DNA from: SZUA-442 sp963753185
GTDB lineage: Bacteria; Actinomycetota; Acidimicrobiia; Spongiisociales; UBA5794
Direction of reading: 5' to 3'
DNA: 64,000 nucleotides
NCBI GenBank assembly: GCA_963753185.1
Contig: CAVWBO010000007.1
Location: 620,001-684,000 of the forward strand
Every line of letters starts with the position of its first letter. The stretch's first letter is position 1. The notes beneath the pieces were generated by a model. It was given only the letters and a program-made list of their open reading frames with translations, made no database searches and was not told the DNA's origin. A program made the translations under genes and the position numbers. Positions 1-7,238 of this stretch are shown here, one piece after another.

Positions 1-2
1 GG

Positions 3-287
3 CTCGACGGTCAGCCCGGAGAGCAGCCGGACGTGCCGACGACGGTCGTTCCATGGCCGAATGGACCGCTCATGGTCCGCGGCGACATCGAGGTCAACGA
101 CCGGCAGGGCGGTACGTTCGTCGCAGGTCCGCGAGCTGCACTGTGCCGGTGCGGTGCGAGCAAGAACCAGCCGTTCTGCGACGTCAGCCACCGCGCCATC
201 GGTTTCCGCGACTCGCCACGCGCCGTCGGCTCCCGCGAGGATGCACAACGGCCGAGCGACATCAGCGCCGACCCGCTCGGATCCTGA
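3..287 (+). CDS. CDGSH-type iron-sulfur protein, 5' end cut by window edge
   Basis: The frame is open to the left edge, so the true start lies outside the window; the first internal start codon is a GTG at 33. The protein carries GDIEV..GG.FVAGPRAALCRCGASKNQPFCDVSH, the CDGSH-type 2Fe-2S motif C-x-C-x2-S-x3-P-x-C-D-x-x-H. The usual Gly after Asp is Val here, but the three Cys and one His ligands are all present. Proteins of this family bind a redox-active 2Fe-2S cluster; the partner is unknown. The 3' end overlaps the convergent gene at 262-918 by 26 bp. Low-complexity residues follow the domain, so the C-terminal tail is probably unstructured. Confidence 0.75.
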   Translation, partial: LDGQPGEQPDVPTTVVPWPNGPLMVRGDIEVNDRQGGTFVAGPRAALCRCGASKNQPFCDVSHRAIGFRDSPRAVGSREDAQRPSDISADPLGS

Positions 288-918
288 CCTTCCCGCAGAT
301 CGTGCAGATGTGTGAGGCGGGTCCTGACGAGGCTGCCGTGCCGTGGTCGTACGTGTGTTGGTGCTCCTGACCCCGGAGGGCTTCGTTCACCGGAACGCGA
401 TCGAGGTTGAAGAGGCCCCGCCGCCGGGCAGAGTCCACCGTGCGAAGCCATCTCGAGGTCTCAGCAACCTCCTTGTCCGCCCTCGGTGGCGGTGCCTCCT
501 TGCGCTTCGTGGCGGGTGCATTCTGCGGCTTCGGCGAACGCACCACGGGTGATCGGATCTTCCCTGTGCCCTCTGGTGTCTTCGGCTTCCTCACGGCACC
601 GGCCGCGGAGGAGTCCCTGGTTACGATCGTGTGTGAAGCAAGGCTGGCTGGGTCATCCGGTGTGAACACCAACCTGTCACCTTCGGCCTCGAAGGCGAAC
701 CGCCTCGAGGTGATCGGCGTGATCGTCACCTCGGCGAGGAGCCAGGAGCCGAGCTCCGTGTCCTTCGTGCGCATCGTCACCGAGAAGTTATCCACAGCCA
801 CGGTCACGGCGAGGGGTTCGGCTTGTGAGGGCACCTCGATGGAACCCGTGACCACGATCGGGCCGCTGGTGAGTTGACGGTCGTCAGTCCGTGAGCGCTT
901 CATCCGCGGAATGCGCAT
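262..918 (-). CDS. Hypothetical protein with C-terminal Cys/His cluster
   Basis: About 218 aa from the ATG at 918, chosen because a GAGGGGG ribosome-binding stretch lies 7 bases upstream; a longer frame to 981 adds only low-complexity residues. Residues ~10-110 look like a compact beta-rich domain (GPIVVTGSIEVP, LAVTVAVDNFSVTM, SWLLAEVTITPITSRRFAFEAEGDRLVFTPDD). A basic, proline-rich linker follows. The C terminus, HQHTYDHG...HICTICGK, has the spacing of a small zinc-binding knuckle. No family was recognised and no transmembrane segment is seen. Convergent 3' overlap with the CDGSH gene. Confidence 0.6.
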   Translation of the reverse strand: MRIPRMKRSRTDDRQLTSGPIVVTGSIEVPSQAEPLAVTVAVDNFSVTMRTKDTELGSWLLAEVTITPITSRRFAFEAEGDRLVFTPDDPASLASHTIVTRDSSAAGAVRKPKTPEGTGKIRSPVVRSPKPQNAPATKRKEAPPPRADKEVAETSRWLRTVDSARRRGLFNLDRVPVNEALRGQEHQHTYDHGTAASSGPASHICTICGKVRIRAGRR

Positions 919-1044
919 AGGAGAACCCCCTCGTGGACATCTCCCCGATTGTGCTTCGGCATCCGAGCCGGTGCGGTTCAATCATTCCGCGACTTCGTCA
1001 GGGATCCGGATGTCCCCCCGTGGCGCGCTGTGCGCCCGGGAGGA

Positions 1045-1425
1045 TCAGCCCCGGCGCAGCGCGTCCCGGATCTCGGTGAGCAGGACGATGTCCTCGGACG
1101 GTTCCTCGATGGCCTCCTCCTCGTCCCGCTCCGCCCTCGCCCTCACGGCGTTGTAGGGCTTGACGACGAAGAAGAACAGGGCGAGCGCAACCACGAGGAA
1201 CGTGAACACGGCGTTGAGGAAGCTGCCATAGAGGATCCTGGAGTCATTGATCGTGATCGACAGCGATCCGAAATCGGGCTCGCCGAAGATGGCAGCTATC
1301 AACGGAGTGATGATGTCCGCAACCAGCGACCCGATCACGGCGGCGAACGCGACCCCGAGAACGAACCCCACCGCGATGTCGAGGAGGTTTCCCTTGAGGG
1401 CGAACTCCCGGAATTCCTGGATCAT
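1045..1425 (-). CDS. mscL: Large-conductance mechanosensitive channel MscL
   Basis: 126 aa, normal MscL length. MIQEFREFALKGNLLDIAVG is the typical amphipathic N terminus running into TM1 (residues ~13-45, rich in G/A/V as in the pore helix). A periplasmic loop follows (GEPDFGSLSITINDSRILYGSF), then TM2 (FLNAVFTFLVVALALFFFVVKP), then a charged cytoplasmic helix with E/R residues. The channel opens under membrane tension to release osmolytes. The start is fixed by homology at MIQEF; the frame continues upstream to 1638 without a recognisable domain. It appears monocistronic. Confidence 0.93.
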   Translation of the reverse strand: MIQEFREFALKGNLLDIAVGFVLGVAFAAVIGSLVADIITPLIAAIFGEPDFGSLSITINDSRILYGSFLNAVFTFLVVALALFFFVVKPYNAVRARAERDEEEAIEEPSEDIVLLTEIRDALRRG

Positions 1426-1687
1426 GGTGCTCCTATCGTCTGATGGCTCCAACGCTACCTCGGTGCCACGACGGTGCGAAGCCCCGCGCAGGCTCTTGCA
1501 TATGAGGAAGTCCGGGCGTCGGGCGAGCCATCGCCAGGCGCGCAGACCTCGGCGTGCTCTCAACGGAGACGCTGGCCGACCGTGTGGACGCTCCGCAGAG
1601 TTGAGTCGACGGCGCGCGCGGAGGCGTTGGGTGATCAACGGGACGGGCTACGGTCCCGGTCAGTTCGGGGTATCCTCTCGGCTACAA

Positions 1688-1765
1688 GCGCCCGTAGCTC
1701 AATTTGGACAGAGCGTCTGACTACGGATCAGAAGGTTGGGGGTTCGAGTCCCTCCGGGCGTGCCA
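1688..1765 (+). tRNA. tRNA-Arg (anticodon ACG)
   Basis: Cloverleaf read by eye. Acceptor GCGCCCG (1688-1694) pairs with CGGGCGT (1755-1761), with a terminal G-U. D-arm is GCTC/GAGC. Anticodon arm is TCTGA/TCAGA around CTACGGA, giving ACG. T-arm is GGGGG-TTCGAGT-CCCTC. Discriminator G and an encoded CCA complete it. It marks the left boundary of the accessory region that starts ~350 bp downstream; tRNA-Arg 3' ends are common integration targets. Confidence 0.95.
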
Positions 1766-1790
1766 CTCCTCCAAGGGTTTTCGGCCCTCC

Positions 1791-1843
1791 CTTGACACCT
1801 GTCAAGTCCTTGGTACGACTGCGTTTGCTTGACAACTGTCAAG
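1791..1843. promoter_or_regulatory. Pair of 16-bp palindromes CTTGACAnnTGTCAAG
   Basis: CTTGACACCTGTCAAG at 1791-1806 and CTTGACAACTGTCAAG at 1828-1843 are two perfect 7-bp-arm palindromes differing only in the 2-bp centre, 37 bp apart centre to centre. The half site contains TTGACA, so either could overlap a -35 box. The arrangement is what a dimeric repressor with two operators would use. No gene follows before the IS30 copy, so the target is unclear; it may have been displaced. Confidence 0.5.
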
Positions 1844-2121
1844 TCGCCGCGACCCGTGATCGGCGCATCTGGCTCAACCGTGGGTTTCGCGCTCTCATGC
1901 CCCTCCAGCGGTTCCGTGCCCCTCACGTGCCCCTCCAGACCTACTCGCAGAGCTCGGCCTCGACCTCGGGCCAGCGTTCGATGTCAGGGGCGCAAACGGG
2001 ATTCCGATACGCAACCGAACTGCATCGACTGTCCCCGACACGGACTCGTACGTGATCGCCCTCTCTCGTTCAGACACATCAGTGCGTGACGTGACACCAG
2101 AGGACCGGTGCCTGACCCGCA
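1844..2121. other. Non-coding interval between tRNA-Arg operators and first module site
   Basis: No open frame here shows a recognisable protein or a codon pattern like its neighbours. It lies between the paired palindromes and the first CATAT-type site, as would be expected of the left junction of an integrated segment. I see no repeat of the tRNA 3' end within the window. Confidence 0.4.
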
Positions 2122-2130
2122 CATATTGCC
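2122..2130 (-). repeat. Module site A, left half (interrupted by IS30 copy 1)
   Basis: CATATTGCC here and GCCGGTTATG at 3342-3351 are the two halves of a site split by IS30 copy 1. Joined with one GCC removed they read CATATTGCCGGTTATG, a diverged member of the CATATCGGCACATATG family; it fits better in reverse orientation (CATAACCGGCAATATG). The repeated GCC is the 3-bp target duplication. Confidence 0.6.
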
Positions 2131-3341
2131 GGTGGTTTCAGGGGGTCATTGCAACGCTTCGGCGAGTTTGTCTGATGGTGTCATCCAGTTGAGGGTTTGT
2201 CGAGGGCGGGTGTTGAGGCTGTGGGCGGCGTCGTCGAGCTGATCTTGGGTGACCAGGGATAGGTCGGTGCCTTTGGGGAAGTACTGGCGGAGGAGTCCGT
2301 TGGTGTTCTCGTTTGATCCTCGTTGCCACGGCGAGCGTGGATCACAGAAGTAGATCTGGATTCCGGTGTCGATCGTGAACTTGGCATGTTGGGACATCTC
2401 TTTGCCCTGATCCCACGTCACCGTCTGGACGAACTGTTGCGGGAGCCGTTCGATTGTTGCTTGGAGTGCAACCCTGACACCTTCAGCGGTGTTGCCGTGG
2501 GGTGCTTTGAACAGCATCACGAACCGTGATTGGCGTTCGACCAGCGTCCCGATCGCGGATTTGCCCTTACCCATGATCAGGTCGCCTTCCCATTGCCCTG
2601 GCACGGCACGGTCCTCGATCTCAGCTGGCCGTTCTGAGATCATCACCATGTCCCGGATCCTGCCCTTGTGGGAGGCTGCCCGGCCCTGGGGGCGGCGGAT
2701 GGCGCGCCCGGTACGCAGACACCGCCACAGCTCCTTGCGTAGAGCGCCCCTGCCCTGAACGAACAGCGACTGATAGATCGTCTCGTGTGACACCCGCATC
2801 TCCTCATCGTCAGCGTATGCCACCGCCAGCCACCGAGAGATCTGGACCGGTGACCACCACAACTCGAGCTTGGCTTCGACCACGACCCGCAACCGGGGAC
2901 ACGTCTCGAGCTTCATCGGTTTGGGCCGTCTCGCCCGATGCCTCGAAGCGGTGTGGGCCACGGTCGCCCGATACCGCTTCTTGCCACCGTTGTTCGTGAC
3001 CTCGCGAGACACCGTCGAGGGTGACCGACCGATCCGACACGCGATACCGCGAAGCGACACACCCTCAGCCAACCCTCGGGAGATCTCCTCACGCTCAACC
3101 AACGACAGCCGCACCGGACTCCACTCGCCAGGAGCCACCGGGCGTTTCCAGCCGGCGTCCACCACATGAGTCCGCACCGTTGACGGAGCCCGACCCAGCA
3201 AACGACTTATCGCCCGGAACGACTCCCCAGCCTCATACCGATCCCACAGTTCCTCCCGCTCAGCATCCGACATCCGCTCCACAACACACCTCCATCGAGA
3301 CAACTCTCGTCGAGGGTGTTGCAACGATCACCTGAAACCAA
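2131..3341 (-). mobile_element. IS30-family insertion sequence, copy 1 (1211 bp)
   Basis: Ends carry imperfect inverted repeats of about 23 bp: left TGGTTTCAGGGGGTCATTG, right (reverse complement) TGGTTTCAGGTGATCGTTG. Both run on into GCAAC. Flanked by a 3-bp repeat GCC (2128-2130 and 3342-3344). One transposase gene fills the element. It is nearly identical to the copy at 8527-9737; the proteins differ at four positions by reading. The target is one of the palindromic module sites, consistent with the known preference of IS30 for palindromic hot spots. Confidence 0.9.
2146..3282 (-). CDS. IS30-family transposase
   Basis: 378 aa from a GTG at 3282 preceded by GGAGG six bases upstream; the open frame extends to 3324. 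The N terminus contains helix-turn-helix segments (SFRAISRLLGRAPSTVRTHV and ISRGLAEGVSLRGIACRIGRSPSTVSREV). The C-terminal half is the DDE core: PGQWEGDLIMG supplies the first Asp, QTVTWDQGKEM the second, and SPWQRGSNENTNGLLRQYFPKG the Glu. The C terminus PSDKLAEAL is typical of the family. It looks intact and possibly active. Relative to copy 2 it has F/L, L/S, S/L and E/K differences. Confidence 0.95.
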   Translation of the reverse strand: MERMSDAEREELWDRYEAGESFRAISRLLGRAPSTVRTHVVDAGWKRPVAPGEWSPVRLSLVEREEISRGLAEGVSLRGIACRIGRSPSTVSREVTNNGGKKRYRATVAHTASRHRARRPKPMKLETCPRLRVVVEAKLELWWSPVQISRWLAVAYADDEEMRVSHETIYQSLFVQGRGALRKELWRCLRTGRAIRRPQGRAASHKGRIRDMVMISERPAEIEDRAVPGQWEGDLIMGKGKSAIGTLVERQSRFVMLFKAPHGNTAEGVRVALQATIERLPQQFVQTVTWDQGKEMSQHAKFTIDTGIQIYFCDPRSPWQRGSNENTNGLLRQYFPKGTDLSLVTQDQLDDAAHSLNTRPRQTLNWMTPSDKLAEALQ

Positions 3342-3380
3342 GCCGGTTATGGGCGTTCTGTCCGCTGAGCATCGGACGGT

Positions 3381-4076
3381 TCAGCCACGTTCGGGCTCCA
3401 TCTGGCCCAAGGGGGATTGTGGTGACCCGTGAGTGTTAGGGGTGTGGTCTCTGACAATGAGAACGGGACAAGCCACAATCAGCCAAAGGAATAGGGCGAG
3501 ACCGCCAATCCCTAGACCAGTCGGGATCAGCGCCACGGTGGCCGCGACGAGTATGACCCCTACCCAGGCCATCGGCTTGGGGAGCAATCCCACGACGAAC
3601 GAGCTGACGCTCATCGTGGCAGCGACACCGAGGGCCCCAATCATGAACAGGTCGCTGATGTGTTCCTTGAGCATCGACAACGGAAGCACCGCATCCGCAA
3701 GCACGTTCGGATCGATCGGTGCGCTCGTCGCCATGCGATATGACGCATGAACGAAAGCGCCGATCGTCATGACAATCCCAAAGGCATAGACCACAAGAGC
3801 CAACAGTTCACCTTTCGAGCCTTCCCGGGCGAGGCGCATCCGCAGTGAGGCAACAAACCCGACCAAGGCAAGCGCTCCGACAATGCCGACCGTGCTTCCA
3901 GCGACGATTCTCGTCCGGTTGTCAGTGAGCTCAGCTGCCAGCTCGCGAACGGGACTGTCAGGCCCATTCCAGCCACCAGGGTCGACCACAAAGAACCCAG
4001 CGAAGACCAACACCAATCCCGCCAGACCCATCCACCACCCAATCAGATCAAGTTCATCCGAACGATCGGTAGACAT
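3381..4076 (-). CDS. Hypothetical multi-pass membrane protein
   Basis: 231 aa from the ATG at 4076, selected because AGAGGAG lies 9-10 bases upstream. Six hydrophobic stretches (GWWMGLAGLVLVFAGFFVV, IVAGSTVGIVGALALVGFV, LLALVVYAFGIVMTIGAF, DLFMIGALGVAATMSVSSFV, AWVGVILVAATVALIPTGL, GLALFLWLIVACPVLIV) suggest an integral membrane protein. No catalytic motif is evident and the family was not recognised. It is the only gene of its module, transcribed toward IS30 copy 1 and bounded by sites A and B. Confidence 0.7.
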   Translation of the reverse strand: MSTDRSDELDLIGWWMGLAGLVLVFAGFFVVDPGGWNGPDSPVRELAAELTDNRTRIVAGSTVGIVGALALVGFVASLRMRLAREGSKGELLALVVYAFGIVMTIGAFVHASYRMATSAPIDPNVLADAVLPLSMLKEHISDLFMIGALGVAATMSVSSFVVGLLPKPMAWVGVILVAATVALIPTGLGIGGLALFLWLIVACPVLIVRDHTPNTHGSPQSPLGQMEPERG

Positions 4077-4176
4077 GTTCCAGGTCTCCTCTTTCAAGTT
4101 CGCCGCCGATGCCGCTACTCATACATGAGAACAGACGAACCAGACGGACGAACCGGTGACACCAGCCAGGCAGGTA

Positions 4177-4192
4177 CATAACGGCACTTATG
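4177..4192 (+). repeat. Module site B
   Basis: CATAACGGCACTTATG: 5-bp arms CATAA/TTATG around the core CGGCAC. It lies between divergent genes, so it cannot be a transcription terminator. Confidence 0.75.
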
Positions 4193-4219
4193 CGTGGGCG
4201 GATTGCTTAGGGTTGCGCC

Positions 4220-4618
4220 ATGGTGCAGGAGAGCCGTCGCACGGTCTGGTCGAGGGTCTACGCAATCTCGACCTGGACGCTGATTGGCTACTTCTCATTG
4301 ATGGCGGTAGCTCACCTGGTCCTGACCGTGCTCTTCTATCTCGGAATATGGGACACCGGAGTCGGGTACGTCTTGGACTTCGACGTTCCCGCTTGGATGA
4401 TCACGATCCTCGATGGTGCCGCGGCGTACATGCTGTGGGTCGGATATCGCAGGGGACTCGGCAACCCATGGCTCGGTTTGAGTCTCACGGTGGCTGCGTC
4501 GGTGATCATGATTGGAAGGGCGTTGTGGTTCGTGATCATCCCGCTCATGATCGTGGTGACCATCGCTGGATCAATCCTCCGAGTCACGGCCAAGAACTCC
4601 GACAGGACCCACGCATAA
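4220..4618 (+). CDS. Small hypothetical membrane protein, 132 aa
   Basis: Four hydrophobic segments: TLIGYFSLMAVAHLVLTVLFYLGI, YVLDFDVPAWMITILDGAAAYMLWVGY, WLGLSLTVAASVIMIGRALWFVII and PLMIVVTIAGSIL. It begins with a short basic N terminus and ends KNSDRTHA. No family was recognised. It is the sole gene between sites B and C. Its stop codon TAA (4616-4618) lies inside site C, so the module boundary and the gene end coincide. Confidence 0.7.
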   Translation: MVQESRRTVWSRVYAISTWTLIGYFSLMAVAHLVLTVLFYLGIWDTGVGYVLDFDVPAWMITILDGAAAYMLWVGYRRGLGNPWLGLSLTVAASVIMIGRALWFVIIPLMIVVTIAGSILRVTAKNSDRTHA

Positions 4619-4629
4619 CGGCGCACATG
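4614..4629 (+). repeat. Module site C
   Basis: CATAACGGCGCACATG, a diverged copy sharing the CGGC core start and the CATA/CATG ends. It lies between convergent genes and includes the stop codon of the 132-aa membrane protein. Confidence 0.65.
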
Positions 4630-4701
4630 CGCCCCGCCGAGCATGCATACTGCCGGCTGTGCGCTGAGCGGCGCGGATCAAGGGATCGGCGTAGGTTGGC
4701 C

Positions 4702-5349
4702 TTAGCTCGACGCGATGATCTCGCGCTTTTCGGACCAGAGTGCATAACCCATCCATACGAAGCTCGCACCAAAGATCACATCGCCGATGGTGACGATGAG
4801 ATGCGATAGTGAGGCATTCGCCGGCACGCTCTCCGAAATGAAGAACATCACTGACCCGACAATGAGCATTACGCCAGACCCACGGGGGAACACTCCTGCG
4901 CGCGTAGTTGCTATGCCAAACAGGATATAGCCCAAGATGTAACCCAGAACGAGCACGATCACTGCATAGGTTGGCGGTGTCACGGCTTGATCAAACAAAG
5001 CGGGCGCCTCGACGGCTACGAGGTGTACGACAGTGGAGGCCGCCGCAAATATGCCGCTTACCAGCACTGTGCCAACGAATGCCAGAACGAAACCGACCAG
5101 CCCGAGCCAGCCTGCTTCTTCCACTTGGCGCGCATACAGTCCCACCAGGCCGAAAAGCATCAAGATTGCCGCAACCCAATAGACCTGATGCGCTAGCGCC
5201 CATCTCGGGCTGAGGTAGGCGTCAAGGTCTTCGCCGACAGGATGAAGGAGTGCGCCCAGGGCGTAGAGGACGCCTGCCAAGATGTTTACCAGTCCACTCC
5301 AACGGATTAGTTTCGCCGTTGACACTCCATTTGCCTTCCGTTGGGACAC
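4702..5349 (-). CDS. Hypothetical six-TM membrane protein (DUF4386-like)
   Basis: 215 aa with six predicted helices: LVNILAGVLYALGALLHP, LAHQVYWVAAILMLFGLVGLY, GWLGLVGFVLAFVGTVLVSGI, YAVIVLVLGYILGYILFGIAT, GVMLIVGSVMFFIS and TIGDVIFGASFVWMGYALW. The N terminus KLIRWSGLVNILAGVLYALG resembles actinobacterial DUF4386-type proteins, but the assignment is by feel only. Single gene between sites C and D; it diverges from the next module. Confidence 0.65.
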   Translation of the reverse strand: MSQRKANGVSTAKLIRWSGLVNILAGVLYALGALLHPVGEDLDAYLSPRWALAHQVYWVAAILMLFGLVGLYARQVEEAGWLGLVGFVLAFVGTVLVSGIFAAASTVVHLVAVEAPALFDQAVTPPTYAVIVLVLGYILGYILFGIATTRAGVFPRGSGVMLIVGSVMFFISESVPANASLSHLIVTIGDVIFGASFVWMGYALWSEKREIIASS

Positions 5350-5408
5350 GGCGAAGCGAAGCCGCTCTCCAAACCCTACGCATCAATCTCAACGTGTCCA
5401 TGGCCGAA

Positions 5409-5424
5409 CATATCGGCACATATG
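5409..5424 (+). repeat. Module site D
   Basis: Exact consensus CATATCGGCACATATG. It lies between divergent genes (start at 5349 on minus, next gene from ~5513 on plus). Confidence 0.8.
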
Positions 5425-5512
5425 CGAGCATCGCCCGGTTGGGGTTTCCTAGTGTGGGCGGATGCAGCCACTGCGCACGGATACCTCAAGGCAAGCTCTG
5501 CGATCTACAGGT

Positions 5513-5900
5513 ATGTGGTTCGTGGGGGGGAGGAATTCTCGTCGTCGCCCGCGCCATCATGGAGATGGCAGATCCGGTCTATTGGAACCCATCGTCCCTG
5601 CTCGACTACTCAGCAGCGGTGTTGACCACAGTTGGCTGGGTTGTGACCGGTGTGGCCCTCGTTCTGTGGTGGCGGACGACACCGATTCTGCGTGGTTCAT
5701 TGTTCCTTCTGGTCGCTGGGGTCGCGACGGCAGTGTCGGGGATTGGGAACCTTCTTGAGGACGTTCTCGACATTGAGTTCGGAGAAGTGTTGTTCACGTA
5801 CGGCGGCATGATCGGGGCCGTCGCCATTCTCCTCGCAGCAGTGTCGATGCTGACGGTTCGACACCGGTTGCTGTTGATACCGTCGCGTGATGGCTGTTGA
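5513..5900 (+). pseudogene. Frameshifted, truncated 4-TM membrane protein paralogue
   Basis: From DPVYWNPSSLLDYSAAVLTTVGW to GGMIGAVAILLAAVSMLTVRH this matches the intact protein at 16349-16897 closely. The N-terminal piece MWFVGG (ATG 5513) is in a different frame from the rest; the shift falls near the run of seven G at 5524-5530. The last ~50 residues of the paralogue are missing and replaced by LLLIPSRDGC, ending inside the following cyclase gene. A short product from the ATG at 5559 is possible. The run of G could also be an assembly error, but the lost C terminus cannot. Confidence 0.6.
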
Positions 5901-7143
5901 GGTGTCGGGTCCATCGGGATTCAACCAGGACGCGCATACCTTGTCGGTCGAATTCCGTCGGTCTAGAACGATCAACATCGCGGCGCTGTTGGCTCTCGGG
6001 TTGAACCTATCGGTCAGCACCATCTTCTTCGTGTTCATCGACTCGTCAGGGTCGTGGCTCCTGCGCGCGGCGAACGTGTTGCTGATCTGTGGATACGTCG
6101 GCACCATTGCGCTGAACGCAACACGCAGGTCCGACGCAGCGATGTGGCTCTTGGCCGCCACCAGCTTGCTCAACATCGTGATCTCTTCACTGGTTATGGG
6201 TCTTGGTCTGGGGTCGTTCTGCTGGTTCGTCATAGTTCCCCTGCTGGGGGTTTTGGTTGGCCGACAGGGTGACACCGTGTTTGTGCCTGTGGTCACCTTT
6301 GGGGCACTCGGGGGCCTTGTGGCAGTCGTGCTTGCCGATCCTGCAGTCCCAGACCGGGTAGATGGCACTGGGTGGGAGTCGCTCTTGTTGATTATGAATG
6401 TGGCCAGTGTCTTGCTGTTCGCCACTGTCGTCGCCATGTACTACACCAAACGAGTTGCCGAGGCCCAGGCAGACCTTGCTTCCGAACATGCACGATCCGA
6501 GGCGCTTCTTCTCAACATCTTGCCAAGGGAGACAGCCAATCGGCTGAAGTCGGGCGAACGGTTGATTGCCGACGGTGCTGACGATGTGGCCGTTCTGTTC
6601 GCCGACCTTGTCGGCTCAACCCCACTTGCGGACCTGCTATCTCCAAACGAGCTGGTTCGGCTGCTCAACAAAGTCTTCTCGGCGTTTGACGACCTAGCCG
6701 ACGCACACGCCCTTGAGAAGATCAAGACGGTCGGCGACGCGTACATCGTCGTTGGCGGGCTCCCCAATCCCAGTCCCGAGGCACTCGTCAATGCTGCTGA
6801 AATGGCTCTTGCAATGCGCGCCCACATCCACGAATACAACGTTCCCGGATTTGGCCGCCTTGAGCTACGACTCGGACTTCATATAGGTCCAGTGGTGGCA
6901 GGGGTAATCGGCAAGCGCAAGTTCAGCTACGACCTCTGGGGCGACACAGTCAATGTCGCGGCACGGATGGAATCGTCCGGTCCACCGGGCGAGATCCAGG
7001 TCACCAAAGCGGTCCGAGACACTCTTGCACAGCAGTACGAATTCTCAGACCACGGAACCATCGAGGTCAAAGGCAAGGGATCTATGGAGACGTTCCTACT
7101 CAAGCGGCGAACCGCGGTCAGCGACGTCGCTCCCTCACAGTGA
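5890..7143 (+). CDS. Membrane class III adenylate cyclase
   Basis: 417 aa. Six hydrophobic segments occupy residues ~25-190, followed by a linker helix (RVAEAQADLASEHARSEALLLNILP) and a C-terminal CYCc domain. Metal-binding Asp239 is in VLFADLVGST and Asp283 in KTVGDAY. The purine-selecting pair Lys279 (LEKIKTV) and Asp348 (DLWGDTVN) indicates ATP as substrate. Asn355 and Arg359 of NVAARME stabilise the transition state. All catalytic residues are present, so it should make cAMP. The ATG overlaps the end of the upstream membrane gene, suggesting coupling. It converges with a second cyclase across site E. Confidence 0.9.
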   Translation: MAVEVSGPSGFNQDAHTLSVEFRRSRTINIAALLALGLNLSVSTIFFVFIDSSGSWLLRAANVLLICGYVGTIALNATRRSDAAMWLLAATSLLNIVISSLVMGLGLGSFCWFVIVPLLGVLVGRQGDTVFVPVVTFGALGGLVAVVLADPAVPDRVDGTGWESLLLIMNVASVLLFATVVAMYYTKRVAEAQADLASEHARSEALLLNILPRETANRLKSGERLIADGADDVAVLFADLVGSTPLADLLSPNELVRLLNKVFSAFDDLADAHALEKIKTVGDAYIVVGGLPNPSPEALVNAAEMALAMRAHIHEYNVPGFGRLELRLGLHIGPVVAGVIGKRKFSYDLWGDTVNVAARMESSGPPGEIQVTKAVRDTLAQQYEFSDHGTIEVKGKGSMETFLLKRRTAVSDVAPSQ

Positions 7144-7154
7144 GTGCCCCCACC

Positions 7155-7170
7155 CATATCGGCACATATG
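7155..7170 (+). repeat. Module site E, extended to 10-bp arms
   Basis: Exact consensus CATATCGGCACATATG; here the flanks extend the palindrome to CCACCCATAT / ATATGGGTGG, 10 perfect base pairs around CGGCAC (7150-7175). It lies between two convergent adenylate cyclase genes. Confidence 0.8.
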
Positions 7171-7238
7171 GGTGGTCTCAGAGTGCTGGCTCTGTGCGGG
7201 ACCGTTGACCACCACTGCGATTAGGTGGTGGTTGGGAT

